Source: Falsibacillus pallidus (GTDB lineage Bacteria > Bacillota > Bacilli > Bacillales > DSM-25281). Taken from it: DNA of 64,000 nt. Position numbers and translations under genes: made by a program. Shown here piece after piece: positions 1 to 8,672 of the stretch (its first letter is position 1; every line of letters begins with the position of its first letter). Under the pieces are notes generated by a model. That model worked only from the letters and a program-made list of their open reading frames with translations. It did no database searches and was not told the origin of the DNA. The stretch is from assembly GCF_003350505.1 (NCBI RefSeq), contig NZ_QQAY01000003.1, positions 248,001 through 312,000 on the forward strand. The letters are read 5' to 3'.

Positions 1-787
1 TATAGCCAGGGCCGTTTACCAGTTCATTAACAACTGCCGCTACGTCATCCTTGACGGAGTTATCAACCCTTTTCGTTACAGGGACATAGTTATAGCCTTC
101 TCCATTTTGGGACAAGTAGTAGACAGTGACAGGATGTGTATTCGTAATATCCGCTACCCCTGATGTATCCATATTGATGCCATCCGCCCTGCTCAGTCCG
201 TTGGAATTGATCGGCGTTCCATTCACAGGCATTTCTGTGAGAGGTGTACCATTTACCCGCAGCTCTACGCGTTTGACGCTATCAAACTGTGTAAGTGTCC
301 AAGTCACCGCTTGCAGGATCCGCTGTTCATCCTCAGCTTGATATGTCGAGAATTCTTTTGAGAAGTCTGCTACAGCCACACCATCTTTAATATCGACGCC
401 AAGCACTTCCGTATCTGCCGGCAGGACTGCCCGGAACCCGTTAGGAAGCATTTCAGAAACTGGACCGTTGGCCACCAGGTACTCCAATGCTTCTTTTGCT
501 ATCCCTTCCGTTTTCGGAAGCTGCAGTGTCTGAGCCATCACATACCCGTCTTTATTGATCAAATACAGCTCTGTTGGCTGAGTCTGTTCATTTGCTTCAC
601 TCGAAGCAGCTTTGCCCTTGCCATCCTTGCCCGCGGATGTTTCAACCGTTTGTCCTTCCTTAAGATAGGAAACATCCTGCGGAGGATCCACCTTTTCCTT
701 ATCCCCCCCGAATAACCCACATCCAGATAAATAAACTGAAGAAGCCAAAACCGTGACGGCAATCGTCGCTTTTGTTTTATTTGACAT
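1..787 (-). CDS. gerM: GerM spore germination/cortex lipoprotein (3' end outside window)
   Basis: Reading from the ATG at 787, the frame stays open to the left edge, so about 262 residues are visible and the C-terminus is missing. A signal peptide ends in a lipobox (L-S-G-C, Cys about 23), predicting a lipoprotein. A charged, low-complexity linker follows, then GerMN-type sequence (TELYLINKDGYVMAQ, later TVYYLSQNGEGYNYVPV), consistent with the two GerMN repeats of the family. In B. subtilis GerM is needed for sporulation and germination; the SpoIIQ-SpoIIIAH-linked role is known from the family, not visible here. The gene lies upstream of a racemase gene elsewhere in Bacillus, but here it is separated from racE by a repeat-like element. 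The function is assigned from motif content and synteny. Confidence 0.9.
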   Translation of the reverse strand, partial: MSNKTKATIAVTVLASSVYLSGCGLFGGDKEKVDPPQDVSYLKEGQTVETSAGKDGKGKAASSEANEQTQPTELYLINKDGYVMAQTLQLPKTEGIAKEALEYLVANGPVSEMLPNGFRAVLPADTEVLGVDIKDGVAVADFSKEFSTYQAEDEQRILQAVTWTLTQFDSVKRVELRVNGTPLTEMPVNGTPINSNGLSRADGINMDTSGVADITNTHPVTVYYLSQNGEGYNYVPVTKRVDNSVKDDVAAVVNELVNGPGY

Positions 788-857
788 GCAATAACCCTCC
801 TAAAGACAGTTTGTACTACATGTATACGAGCTAGTGTGGACAAATAGACCGCTTGGA

Positions 858-1034
858 CAAAAAAAAGCGGAGCCGACTGTTAAGAGGCGTAGAGACTGGA
901 GCGCAGCACCACGAGATAAAGGAAACACGAAGAGCGAAGCGATTCGATGTTGACTTATCGTAAGTGTGCTGAGGGAAGTCTCCTAGCCTCTAGGAGGCGG
1001 AGCTGGATTACAAAAAAAGCGGAAGCGGCTCATT
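858..1034. repeat. Structured intergenic repeat-like element between gerM and racE
   Basis: Non-coding segment made of several small hairpins: ACTTA-TCG-TAAGT at 953-965, CTCCTAG-CCT-CTAGGAG at 980-996, and a CGAA/TTCG stem near 936-946. Its left boundary motif (GGAC then A-run then AGCGGAGCCG, about 852-871) recurs in degenerate form at about 1004-1030 (GGATTAC, A-run, AGCGGAAGCGG), as if a second copy begins there and is truncated. From memory it resembles purine-rich intergenic repeats common in Bacillaceae genomes; I have not verified this. No other copy is seen in the window. Confidence 0.55.
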
Positions 1035-1040
1035 CATACA

Positions 1041-1070
1041 AAAAACCACCCGTCATAAACGGATGGTTTC
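1041..1070 (-). terminator. Rho-independent terminator of racE
   Basis: The hairpin (AACCATCCGT paired with ACGGGTGGTT) is followed by a T-run on the minus strand. Its 5' arm lies inside the last codons of racE and the stop codon is in the loop. Confidence 0.8.
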
Positions 1071-1847
1071 TGCATGTGCTATATCAATGTCAAGCCAATC
1101 TGATGCAATCCTTGTGAAAATCGGTTCTGAACCGCTCGTGAAGAATCGATGCATCGGGGCTTCTTTATTGTTTGATAATATTCGATTATGATAGAGGATC
1201 GTACTGGCTTCCCTTGCTGTTTCTTCGCCTGAACTGATCACTTTCACCCTTTTGCCGAGGAAATTTTCAATGACCGGCTGCAGGAGAGGATAGTGTGTGC
1301 ATCCGAGAATCAGTGTGTCGATTCCCCAATTCTTGACAGGCTTTAATGTTTCAGCAACGATTTTCTTAGCGAACGAACTGCCATATTCGCCGCTTTCCAC
1401 TAAAGGAACAAACTTGGGGCATGCCAGCGAATGAACGGATACCTTTTGATTAAGGGTGGAAAGCGCCTCATCGTAGGCTCCGCTCTTAACCGTACCGATC
1501 GTACCCAGCACACCGACTTTCTCATTCTTGGTCAATTTCAATGCGGCCCTTGCGCCTGGATAAATAACCCCTATGACAGGAATATCCAGTTCGGACCTGA
1601 TTTCATCAAGTGCTGCAGCAGTTGCGGTATTGCACGCTATAATCAGCATCTTGATTTGATGGTCATGTAAAAATTTTGTCATTTGCCAAGTAAAAGTTCT
1701 TACCTCTTCCACAGGCCTCGGACCATAAGGACACCTTGCCGTATCCCCAAAATAATAGATTGTTTCTTTTGGCAGCTGGCGCATGACCTCTTTGGCAACA
1801 GTCAAGCCGCCAACTCCCGAATCGATGATTCCTATCGGTTGATTCAA
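1053..1847 (-). CDS. racE: Glutamate racemase
   Basis: A 264-residue cofactor-independent Asp/Glu racemase that makes D-glutamate for peptidoglycan in the cytoplasm (and for poly-glutamate where that is made). The two catalytic cysteines sit in their family motifs: ACNTAT (Cys about 72) and GCTHY (Cys about 183). The N-terminal IIDSGVGG and the CPYGPR motif are also present. The start is a TTG at 1847 preceded by a GAGGCGA ribosome-binding site. The length is normal. The gene follows the MarR-type gene by only 10 bp and is probably co-transcribed with it. Either racE or murI is acceptable as a name; racE is preferred because of the gerE-ysmB-racE-gerM synteny. Confidence 0.95.
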   Translation of the reverse strand: MNQPIGIIDSGVGGLTVAKEVMRQLPKETIYYFGDTARCPYGPRPVEEVRTFTWQMTKFLHDHQIKMLIIACNTATAAALDEIRSELDIPVIGVIYPGARAALKLTKNEKVGVLGTIGTVKSGAYDEALSTLNQKVSVHSLACPKFVPLVESGEYGSSFAKKIVAETLKPVKNWGIDTLILGCTHYPLLQPVIENFLGKRVKVISSGEETAREASTILYHNRILSNNKEAPMHRFFTSGSEPIFTRIASDWLDIDIAHAETIRL

Positions 1848-1857
1848 GCTGCTCGCC

Positions 1858-2313
1858 TCATTTATCCTTCATTTCATGGTGTAGTTTAACTAGGTTGTCT
1901 TTTAGGTTTAAGACTTCATCGCTTGAAAAGTTTTGAAGAAGTTCATTTAAATAAATTTGCCGCTTTCGGATCACTTCATCAATAATCCTTTTCCCTTCAT
2001 CAAGCAGATGAATGCGGACGACACGGCGGTCATTCGGGTCCTTCACACGCATGACCAACTCATTTTTTTCCATACGATCCACTAAATCCGTTGTCGTGCT
2101 GCATGCAAGGAACATTTTGTTGGATAGATCTCCAATCGTCATATCGCCATCCTCAAAAAGCCACTGCAATGCAACAAACTGTGGTGGTGTGATCGTATAA
2201 TTGCTCAAGATCTCACGGCCCTTTTGTTTAATGATAGCAGATATGTAGCGCAAATCTTTTTCTATATCAGCAACGACATCAAGATTTTCCTGGCTGACGT
2301 TTTCCTTAATCAT
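1858..2313 (-). CDS. ysmB: MarR-family transcriptional regulator (YsmB-like)
   Basis: A 151-residue protein with a MarR winged helix: a helix-turn-helix about residues 55-90 ([20 protein letters not shown]) and the typical wing with D-x-N-D-R-R (residues about 99-104). N- and C-terminal helices would form the dimer interface. The start ATG has GGGAGTG upstream. It precedes racE by 10 bp, so the two may form one unit. The ligand and targets are not known; by position it is the B. subtilis ysmB orthologue. A cysteine (about residue 76, in LACSTTT) lies within the recognition region, but there is no evidence that it is a redox switch. Confidence 0.85.
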   Translation of the reverse strand: MIKENVSQENLDVVADIEKDLRYISAIIKQKGREILSNYTITPPQFVALQWLFEDGDMTIGDLSNKMFLACSTTTDLVDRMEKNELVMRVKDPNDRRVVRIHLLDEGKRIIDEVIRKRQIYLNELLQNFSSDEVLNLKDNLVKLHHEMKDK

Positions 2314-2436
2314 TTAATGCACTCCCTATTTCAATTGATCCTTCTATCGTCATTTTCCCTTTTTTCTCATCAAATATCAAGAATGAATTATTCGGAGGGC
2401 ATTCAAAAACCCTCTAAACTTATAAAAATGGAGAAA

Positions 2437-2462
2437 CCGGCTAACCACATCAGGGTAGCCGG
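2437..2462 (-). terminator. Hairpin downstream of gerE
   Basis: CCGGCTA/TAGCCGG stem in the gap between gerE and the MarR gene. On the minus strand it is followed by a broken T-rich stretch, so it is a probable but not strong terminator. Confidence 0.6.
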
Positions 2463-2468
2463 CAACCT

Positions 2469-2693
2469 TTATAGCTTTAATTCTCCCATGCGAAGAAGTT
2501 CCACTACGGCTTGTGAACGGCCTTTAACTCCAAGCTTTTGCATGGCGTTGGAAATATGGTTCCGAACTGTTTTCTCACTGATAAACAGTTCGCTTGCGAT
2601 TTCCTTCGTTGTTTTGTCTTGTACTAACAATTCGAATACTTCTTTTTCTCTCTTTGTGAGCAACGGTTTGTGAGTGAAATCATTGTCCTTCAA
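2469..2693 (-). CDS. gerE: GerE, late mother-cell sporulation regulator
   Basis: A 74-residue single-domain LuxR/FixJ-type helix-turn-helix protein. It regulates spore-coat genes in the mother cell late in sporulation, activating some sigma-K promoters and repressing others. The recognition region (EIASELFISEKTVRNHISNA, about residues 31-50) is that of the GerE family. It has no receiver domain, as expected. The start is a TTG at 2693 with AAGGAGGG about 9 bases upstream. A sigma-K-type promoter lies about 65 bp upstream, in line with the known control of gerE by sigma-K in B. subtilis. Confidence 0.96.
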   Translation of the reverse strand: MKDNDFTHKPLLTKREKEVFELLVQDKTTKEIASELFISEKTVRNHISNAMQKLGVKGRSQAVVELLRMGELKL

Positions 2694-2758
2694 CTATTGT
2701 AACCCTCCTTGCCTTCGCCAGCTTTAAACCGCGGGGATGGGTATTTTGGTCGTCACGC

Positions 2759-2786
2759 TATCATATGTGACTTAAATAATTGAAGT
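2759..2786 (-). promoter_or_regulatory. Sigma-K-type promoter of gerE
   Basis: On the minus strand AC, then 17 bases, then CATATGATA matches the sigma-K consensus (AC, 16-17 bases, CATANNNTA). It lies upstream of gerE, which is a sigma-K-dependent gene in B. subtilis. Confidence 0.7.
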
Positions 2787-2845
2787 GACATGATAAAGGC
2801 AAAGAATATGCAAAAAAAAGAAAAAAAGTTGCTTCACATTTTTGT

Positions 2846-3310
2846 TTATTTTACAGACGCACGCATACCCAGTTTTTGCTTCATTTCTTCGGTCCATGGG
2901 ACGCCTTTCCCGGTCTTTTTAGAAATTTGGACCATCGTTCCCCGTCCGACAAAGCAGATGTCATCATTTTGTTTAATTCCCATATAGTGAAGGTCGACTG
3001 ATGATGTACCGACTTTCGCTGCTTTCACAAATACCTTTAATGCCTCACCAAAAAATACTTGCTGCAAGAAATCACACTGGAGGTCTGCTACGACAGGGAT
3101 TTGCTCGCTTTCCGGCTTGACCCAATCCTGCATAAATCCTTTACTCTTGAAAAACTCTATCCTTGCTTCTTCAAAATATGTAAATGGAACGGTATTGTTC
3201 AAATGCCCAAACATATCCGTTTCAGAAAACCTTACCGTCAATGGGTGGTAAAATTCAAATTCTTCCTTCCAGCTTTCAGGTTCATTTATATAGGCAACAC
3301 GATTCAACAA
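2846..3310 (-). CDS. ysmA: Acyl-CoA thioesterase, 4HBT hot-dog fold (YsmA-like)
   Basis: About 154 residues with the 4-hydroxybenzoyl-CoA thioesterase/YbgC signature: VRFSETDMFGHLNNT (residues about 26-40) carries the catalytic Asp and the following conserved His-x-Asn, and YFEEAR follows. It should hydrolyse acyl-CoA or a related thioester; the substrate is unknown. I place the start at a TTG (3310) 9 bases after AAAGGGG rather than at the TTG of 3319, which abuts the ribosome-binding site. Its position between gerE and sdhB matches B. subtilis ysmA. Its promoter carries a FadR-type operator (3333-3350), which ties it to fatty-acid metabolism. Confidence 0.85.
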   Translation of the reverse strand: MLNRVAYINEPESWKEEFEFYHPLTVRFSETDMFGHLNNTVPFTYFEEARIEFFKSKGFMQDWVKPESEQIPVVADLQCDFLQQVFFGEALKVFVKAAKVGTSSVDLHYMGIKQNDDICFVGRGTMVQISKKTGKGVPWTEEMKQKLGMRASVK

Positions 3311-3332
3311 TGATTTCAACCCCTTTTAAAAA

Positions 3333-3350
3333 TGAATGAATGTTCATTCT
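3333..3350 (-). promoter_or_regulatory. FadR-type operator at the ysmA start point
   Basis: TGAATGAATGTTCATTCT is a near-perfect match to the B. subtilis FadR box (TGAATGAMTANTCATTCA); both half-sites fit except for the last base. It spans roughly -3 to +15 of the predicted ysmA start point. Confidence 0.75.
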
Positions 3351-3353
3351 TTT

Positions 3354-3381
3354 ATTATAGGGTCTTTTTCACTTGTTGCAA
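3354..3381 (-). promoter_or_regulatory. Sigma-A promoter of ysmA
   Basis: TTGCAA (3376-3381), 16 bp, TATAAT (3354-3359) on the minus strand. The FadR-type operator begins just downstream. Confidence 0.75.
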
Positions 3382-3397
3382 AGAATGAAGTCTGAAA

Positions 3398-4978
3398 TTA
3401 AGAAATTCTCACTATTCTCCCTTCCGGCTGAATGTCAATCGTTCCCGCAGTTTGGATATACGATGCAAGTGCCTGATAATCGACTAGAGGCAAAATTTCC
3501 GAATTTCCTTGTTCTTTAGCCAATCGGAACATGTCAAAACCGTCTCCTCCATCGGAAAGAAACTCATTGACCACAACTCTATACATTTTGTCAGCCTCCA
3601 ATGGTGCATATGCGCCATTTTTGATCACTTTGGCTTCTATAATCTTATTACCGGGTGGGGAGAAAGGATTGTATTGGATGTTCAGGCCTGACATTTGAAG
3701 AAACCTCCCCGCTTCTTCATTGATATCTGCCAAAGCAAACTCAAGGGCTTCCTTGATTTGTGCACCTGACATGGTCAGTACTGCCAGCTGGTTTTGAAAA
3801 GGCAGGACTGATCGTATGGTTCCAAGGGTGATTGGACCAGGGGAGATTGAATTACGTATTCCTCCTCCGTTCATTAACGCCAAATCAGCCTGGGTCATTT
3901 TTTTAGCCTCATTGAGCATGGAATCTGCCACGAGATCACCAAGGTTCGTTTCCTGCGTACGGACGTCCCTTAAATCTCCGTTTAAATAAACAGCGGTATT
4001 GCCGATGATTTTCTGATTCATTACATTGATTTCCCCGGTGAATTGTTTCACCATTTCCATAGCTGTCGGGTCAGGAGCAACATTTTTCGAAAGGACATTG
4101 ATCAGTTTCCCGTTCCATTTCTCCAAAACCCCATCGGAGCCGAAAGATAAATCAAGTCTGCCTAAAAAATTGGCATGACGATACGCCTGGACAATCAGTG
4201 TAGGTTCGGTCTTCTTATTCATCACAATCGGTTTTGGAATTTTTGTATGTGTATGTCCACCGACGATGACATCGATTCCCTTGACGGATTTCGCTAATTT
4301 TTTGTCCTCGAAAATACCAAGATGGGAAAGGACAATCACTTTGTCCACATTCATATCCTTTAATTTTTCGATCCATTTTCTTGCGCTCTTTTTTGCATTC
4401 TCGAATTCAATCTCTTTTGATGGGCGTGAAAGGATTGGAGTATCCAAAGTAGTCAATCCAATAATTCCAATCCTATTCCCATTGACTTCCTTCACTATGG
4501 CGGGATAGATTTTTCCATTTTCAGGGGGATCGCCTATTTCCTTTCTATATAATGGCCCCAGTGTTTTATCGCCATCTAACCTGATATTGGCGCTTAGGAG
4601 CGGGAAGTTTGATTTTGTTATAAAATTGGCGAGCACCTGGGATGTACGATCGAACTCATGGTTTCCAATCGTCATGGCATCATATCCAATCTGATTCATT
4701 AATTGAGCATCGGCCTGGCCTAGGAATTGGACAAAGAATAAAGTTCCGGAAAAGACATCTCCTGCATCGAGCAAAAGGCTTCTCGGATTTTCATTTTGTT
4801 TAATGAGGGTATGAAGATAAGGCATATTTTCCAAGTGGGAATGTGTATCATTTGTATAAAGGAGCGTAATATCATAATCCGAAGGCTTTTCTTCCGCAAA
4901 AGAAACAGTTGCATGGATTGGCAAGAGAGAAAATACTAAAAGGAGTGCAGCTGCTTTTTGTAATATGATTTTTTTCAT
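3398..4978 (-). CDS. Secreted bifunctional metallophosphatase/5'-nucleotidase
   Basis: A 526-residue exported nucleotidase that releases phosphate from nucleotides outside the membrane. It has a signal peptide (residues 1 to about 29, cleavage near VSFAEE). The calcineurin-type metallophosphoesterase domain shows the metal motifs DTHSH, LLDAGD, GNHEF, LSHLG and GGHTHT. A C-terminal 5'-nucleotidase substrate-specificity domain follows (NGGGIRNS; FLSDGGDGF). No LPXTG anchor, lipobox or SLH repeat is seen, so it is probably released. The start is the ATG at 4978, 6 bases after GGAGGTG; the GTG three codons upstream lies inside the ribosome-binding site. B. subtilis has no gene here between ysmA and sdhB, so this is a lineage-specific insertion in the synteny. 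The exact substrate is not predictable. Confidence 0.9.
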   Translation of the reverse strand: MKKIILQKAAALLLVFSLLPIHATVSFAEEKPSDYDITLLYTNDTHSHLENMPYLHTLIKQNENPRSLLLDAGDVFSGTLFFVQFLGQADAQLMNQIGYDAMTIGNHEFDRTSQVLANFITKSNFPLLSANIRLDGDKTLGPLYRKEIGDPPENGKIYPAIVKEVNGNRIGIIGLTTLDTPILSRPSKEIEFENAKKSARKWIEKLKDMNVDKVIVLSHLGIFEDKKLAKSVKGIDVIVGGHTHTKIPKPIVMNKKTEPTLIVQAYRHANFLGRLDLSFGSDGVLEKWNGKLINVLSKNVAPDPTAMEMVKQFTGEINVMNQKIIGNTAVYLNGDLRDVRTQETNLGDLVADSMLNEAKKMTQADLALMNGGGIRNSISPGPITLGTIRSVLPFQNQLAVLTMSGAQIKEALEFALADINEEAGRFLQMSGLNIQYNPFSPPGNKIIEAKVIKNGAYAPLEADKMYRVVVNEFLSDGGDGFDMFRLAKEQGNSEILPLVDYQALASYIQTAGTIDIQPEGRIVRIS

Positions 4979-5074
4979 ATCATCCACCTCCGCTTTTTCC
5001 GTTTAGTATTCCATTATTGGTCGATTTCATTTATGTTGGCAATCAAAATCGGGACGTTTCCGGTTTAAGACAAA

Positions 5075-5100
5075 TAAAAAAACCGCCATTTCTGACGGTT
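5075..5100 (-). terminator. Terminator of the sdhCAB operon
   Basis: AACCGTC/GGCGGTT hairpin followed by seven T on the minus strand, just after the sdhB stop codon. Confidence 0.85.
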
Positions 5101-5113
5101 TCTTTCATACCCA

Positions 5114-5878
5114 TTATACAGTTTTGTCGCTTCCGAAGAAGTTGCGGAACATTTGGAATGTAGTGTCGCGGTTCAAAGCTGCGATGGATGTTGTCAAAGG
5201 AATGCCTTTTGGACAAGATTGTACACAGTTTTGAGAGTTGCCGCAGTTCGCAAGTCCTCCATCACCCATGATGGATTCAAGGCGCTCGTCTCTGTTCATT
5301 TCACCTGTTGGATGTGCATTGAACAAACGTACTTGAGACAATGGTGCAGGACCGATGAAATCAGATTTGCTGTTCACATTCGGACATGCTTCCAAGCAGA
5401 CGCCGCATGTCATACATTTTGACAACTCGTATGCCCATTGGCGTTTCTTCTCAGGCATGCGCGGACCAGGACCAAGATCGTACGTTCCATCGATAGGAAT
5501 CCAAGCCTTGACTTTCTTCAATGAATCGAACATTCTGCTTCTGTCAACCTGCAAGTCGCGGACAACAGGGAATGTACGCATCGGCTCTAAGCGGATTGGC
5601 TGTTCCAATTTATCGACTAGAGCTGTACAGGATTGTCTTGGCTTTCCGTTGATTACCATTGAACAGGCACCGCAGACTTCCTCAAGACAGTTCATATCCC
5701 AAGTGATTGGAGTAGTAGCCTGTCCTTTGGCATTGACCGGATTGCGTCGGATTTCCATCAAAGCAGAAATGACGTTCATGTTCGGACGATAATTCAATTC
5801 GAATTCTTCTTGGTAAGGTGTCGCTTCAGGACTATCTTGACGTGTAATGATGAAGCGAACTTTTTTGTTTTCACTCAT
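5114..5878 (-). CDS. sdhB: Succinate dehydrogenase iron-sulfur subunit
   Basis: A 254-residue electron-transfer subunit of membrane-bound succinate:menaquinone oxidoreductase (complex II, TCA cycle). The N-terminal ferredoxin domain carries the [2Fe-2S] cysteines at about 64, 69, 72 and 84. The C-terminal domain carries CxxCxxCxxxC (from about residue 155) and a second cysteine cluster (CGNSQNC...CPKG) for the [4Fe-4S] and [3Fe-4S] centres. The start ATG overlaps the sdhA stop by 4 bases, indicating translational coupling. The length and order sdhC-sdhA-sdhB are as in B. subtilis. Confidence 0.98.
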   Translation of the reverse strand: MSENKKVRFIITRQDSPEATPYQEEFELNYRPNMNVISALMEIRRNPVNAKGQATTPITWDMNCLEEVCGACSMVINGKPRQSCTALVDKLEQPIRLEPMRTFPVVRDLQVDRSRMFDSLKKVKAWIPIDGTYDLGPGPRMPEKKRQWAYELSKCMTCGVCLEACPNVNSKSDFIGPAPLSQVRLFNAHPTGEMNRDERLESIMGDGGLANCGNSQNCVQSCPKGIPLTTSIAALNRDTTFQMFRNFFGSDKTV

Positions 5879-7644
5879 CCTTTATTCGCCTCTTTCTTAC
5901 TTTTGGTATAGTCGCGTTCGCGTGGTGGAATCAAGGAAAGATCCACTTCTTCATAGTGGAATTCCGGTTGATTCGTTTCAGCATTGTATTTAGCCATAGT
6001 CGTCTTAAGGAATTCTTCATCGTTTCGTTTCGGGAATTCCGGTTTGTAGTGCGCTCCGCGGCTTTCGTTGCGGTTGTATGCACCAATAGTGATGACACGT
6101 GCAAGCTGAAGCATGTTTTGAAGCTGACGTGTGAACGTCGCTCCTTGGTTGCTCCATTTAGCTGTATCATTGATATTGATATTTTTATAGCGCTCCATCA
6201 ATTCTTGGATCTTCTGATCTGTTTGAAGAAGCTTATCATTATGGCGGACAACTGTTACGTTGTCAGTCATCCATTCACCTAGTTCCTTATGAAGGACATA
6301 GGCGTTTTCTTTTCCATCCATTGATAGGATGCCATTCCATTTTTCTTCTTCAGCTTTTACGAAACGGTCGTAAACTGTTGAAGAAATATCATCAGAATGT
6401 TTTTCAAGTCCTTTAACGTATTTAACTGCATTTGGACCTGCAACCATACCGCCAAAGATGGCAGAAAGCAAGGAGTTGGCGCCTAGACGATTTCCTCCAT
6501 GCTGGGAATAGTCGCATTCTCCGGCAGCAAATACACCAGGGATACTCGTCATTTGATCATAGTCAACCCAAAGTCCACCCATAGAATAATGGACAGCAGG
6601 GAAGATTTTCATTGGAACTTTACGTGGATCATCACCCATGAATTTTTCATAGATTTCAATGATTCCGCCTAATTTGATATCCAATTCTTTTGGATCTTTA
6701 TGGGACAGATCAAGGTAAACCATGTTCTCCCCGTTGATTCCAAGCTTTTGGTTAACACAGACGTCAAAAATTTCACGTGTTGCGATATCACGCGGCACCA
6801 AGTTTCCGTATGCAGGATATTTTTCCTCCAGGAAATACCAAGGCTTTCCATCTTTATACGTCCATACACGTCCACCTTCACCACGGGCTGATTCACTCAT
6901 CAAGCGAAGTTTGTCATCCCCTGGGATGGCCGTAGGATGGATTTGGATAAACTCTCCATTCGCATAATATGCGCCTTGTTGATAAAGGATGGATGCTGCT
7001 GAACCAGTGTTGATGACTGAGTTCGTTGATTTTCCGAAGATGATTCCCGGACCGCCTGATGCCATGATGACTGCATCAGCAGGGAAGGATTTGATTTCCA
7101 TCGTCTTCAGATCCTGAGCCACGATTCCACGGCCAATTCCTTCATCATCTGTGATGACTCCAAGGAATTCCCAGCCTTCAAATTTATTGACAAGACCGGA
7201 CACTTCATGGCGTCTTACTTGCTCATCCAAGGCATACAAAAGCTGCTGGCCAGTAGTTGCCCCGGCAAATGCAGTTCTATGATGCTCTGTTCCTCCAAAA
7301 CGGCGGAAGTCCAATAATCCCTCTGGTGTACGGTTGAACATAACACCCATACGATCAAGCAAGTTAATGATGCCAGGTGCTGCATCACACATCGCTTTTA
7401 CTGGAGGCTGATTCGCAAGGAAGTCTCCTCCATATATCGTATCGTCAAAGTGGATCCAAGGAGAATCGCCTTCCCCTTTTGTATTAACCGCACCATTGAT
7501 GCCACCTTGCGCACACACAGAGTGAGAACGCTTAACAGGCACTAGTGAAAACAGATCGACCGGTGTTCCTGTTTCTGCGATTTTAATAGTTGCCATCAAG
7601 CCGGCTAGTCCACCGCCGACCACGATGATTTTTCCGTTATTCAT
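5875..7644 (-). CDS. sdhA: Succinate dehydrogenase flavoprotein subunit
   Basis: A 589-residue catalytic subunit that oxidises succinate to fumarate with covalent FAD. The N-terminal dinucleotide-binding motif is VGGGLAGL (residues about 8-15). The FAD-attachment region is RSHSVCAQGG. Further family blocks are FGGTEHHRTAFAG, HPTAIPG and GGLWVDYDQ. It lies between sdhC and sdhB and overlaps the latter by 4 bases. GGAGTGAG stands before the ATG. Nothing unusual in length or motifs. Confidence 0.98.
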   Translation of the reverse strand: MNNGKIIVVGGGLAGLMATIKIAETGTPVDLFSLVPVKRSHSVCAQGGINGAVNTKGEGDSPWIHFDDTIYGGDFLANQPPVKAMCDAAPGIINLLDRMGVMFNRTPEGLLDFRRFGGTEHHRTAFAGATTGQQLLYALDEQVRRHEVSGLVNKFEGWEFLGVITDDEGIGRGIVAQDLKTMEIKSFPADAVIMASGGPGIIFGKSTNSVINTGSAASILYQQGAYYANGEFIQIHPTAIPGDDKLRLMSESARGEGGRVWTYKDGKPWYFLEEKYPAYGNLVPRDIATREIFDVCVNQKLGINGENMVYLDLSHKDPKELDIKLGGIIEIYEKFMGDDPRKVPMKIFPAVHYSMGGLWVDYDQMTSIPGVFAAGECDYSQHGGNRLGANSLLSAIFGGMVAGPNAVKYVKGLEKHSDDISSTVYDRFVKAEEEKWNGILSMDGKENAYVLHKELGEWMTDNVTVVRHNDKLLQTDQKIQELMERYKNININDTAKWSNQGATFTRQLQNMLQLARVITIGAYNRNESRGAHYKPEFPKRNDEEFLKTTMAKYNAETNQPEFHYEEVDLSLIPPRERDYTKSKKEANKG

Positions 7645-7728
7645 CGTATACTCACTCCTTTTTACAATGTTCTTTCTTTGAAACAGTCAATCATTCTATC
7701 TATCAATCAGAAGGAAAACCTTCCTGTA

Positions 7729-8337
7729 TTAGACGAATGCAAGAAGTGCTGATACGCCCACTACTGACAATGCTACGAAAATCAATAATGTAACGTATGT
7801 AGAAATAAGCTGTGATTTAGGCGTTACTGTAATTCCCCAGCTTACGCAGAATGACCATAATCCATTAGCAAAGTGGAATACTGTTGAAACCACACCGATT
7901 ATGTACCAAGCAAGCATAAATGGATTAGACAGAATGTTCTCCATCATTTGGAAATTAACTTCAGCGCCAAATGCTGCCTGAACGCGCGTTTCCCATACAT
8001 GCCATGCAACGAAAGCCAAAGTGATTACACCGGATACACGTTGCAGCATAAACATCCAGTTGCGGAAATAACCGAATCTGCTGGCGTTGTTTTTTGCCGT
8101 AAATGCAATATAAAGCCCGTAAATTGCGTGGAACAGCAAAGGCAGGAAAATAATAAAGATTTCCAAGAAATAGCGGAAAGGAAGTAATTCCATAAAATGA
8201 GCAGCATCATTGAATGCCGCTTCTCCGCGTGTGGCAAAATGATTCACTACTAAATGTTGGCACAAGAATAAACCAACAGGAATTACTCCTAGCAATGAGT
8301 GCAATCTGCGATAATTAAATTCACGATTTCCAGCCAT
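7729..8337 (-). CDS. sdhC: Succinate dehydrogenase cytochrome b558 subunit
   Basis: A 202-residue membrane anchor of complex II with five predicted transmembrane helices. It carries the conserved histidines of the di-haem menaquinone-type family (RRLHSLLG, CQHLVVNH, LFHAIYG, AWHVWE, FHFANGLWSF), matching the single-anchor Bacillus type. It is the first gene of sdhCAB. A TATAAT-like -10 lies at 8421-8426, but I could not find a well-spaced -35 for it. Confidence 0.97.
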   Translation of the reverse strand: MAGNREFNYRRLHSLLGVIPVGLFLCQHLVVNHFATRGEAAFNDAAHFMELLPFRYFLEIFIIFLPLLFHAIYGLYIAFTAKNNASRFGYFRNWMFMLQRVSGVITLAFVAWHVWETRVQAAFGAEVNFQMMENILSNPFMLAWYIIGVVSTVFHFANGLWSFCVSWGITVTPKSQLISTYVTLLIFVALSVVGVSALLAFV

Positions 8338-8672
8338 GATTTACCCCCCTTAATGATGAAAGCTCTGCACCCGACTTGTAGACAGCATTCGATTCAATGC
8401 GACAAGCGATGCATTATTGAATTATAACAATAATGTGACATGTCCATTTTACTCCCATGTAGGGTGAGCGTCAAGAAAACGTATTCACAAAATCAACTGT
8501 AGTTCAAACTCGCCTGCATGTTCATATTCGTGGGTTTTACTGAATAAATTGATGTTATCTGTGTGTAATGGTAAACAATAAAATATCGTGAAAAAATATT
8601 CCAGTACTTTTTTCCTTTTTAAACATCTCTTTGTTTTGTATATAATAGTGGGTATAGAAAGAGGGGAATAAC
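8338..8672. other. Divergent intergenic region sdhC/yslB
   Basis: 335 bp hold the promoters of both sdhCAB (minus; candidate -10 at 8421-8426) and yslB (plus; TATAAT at 8640-8645, just before the gene). I see no terminator, small gene or structured leader, and no clear cre site. Confidence 0.6.
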
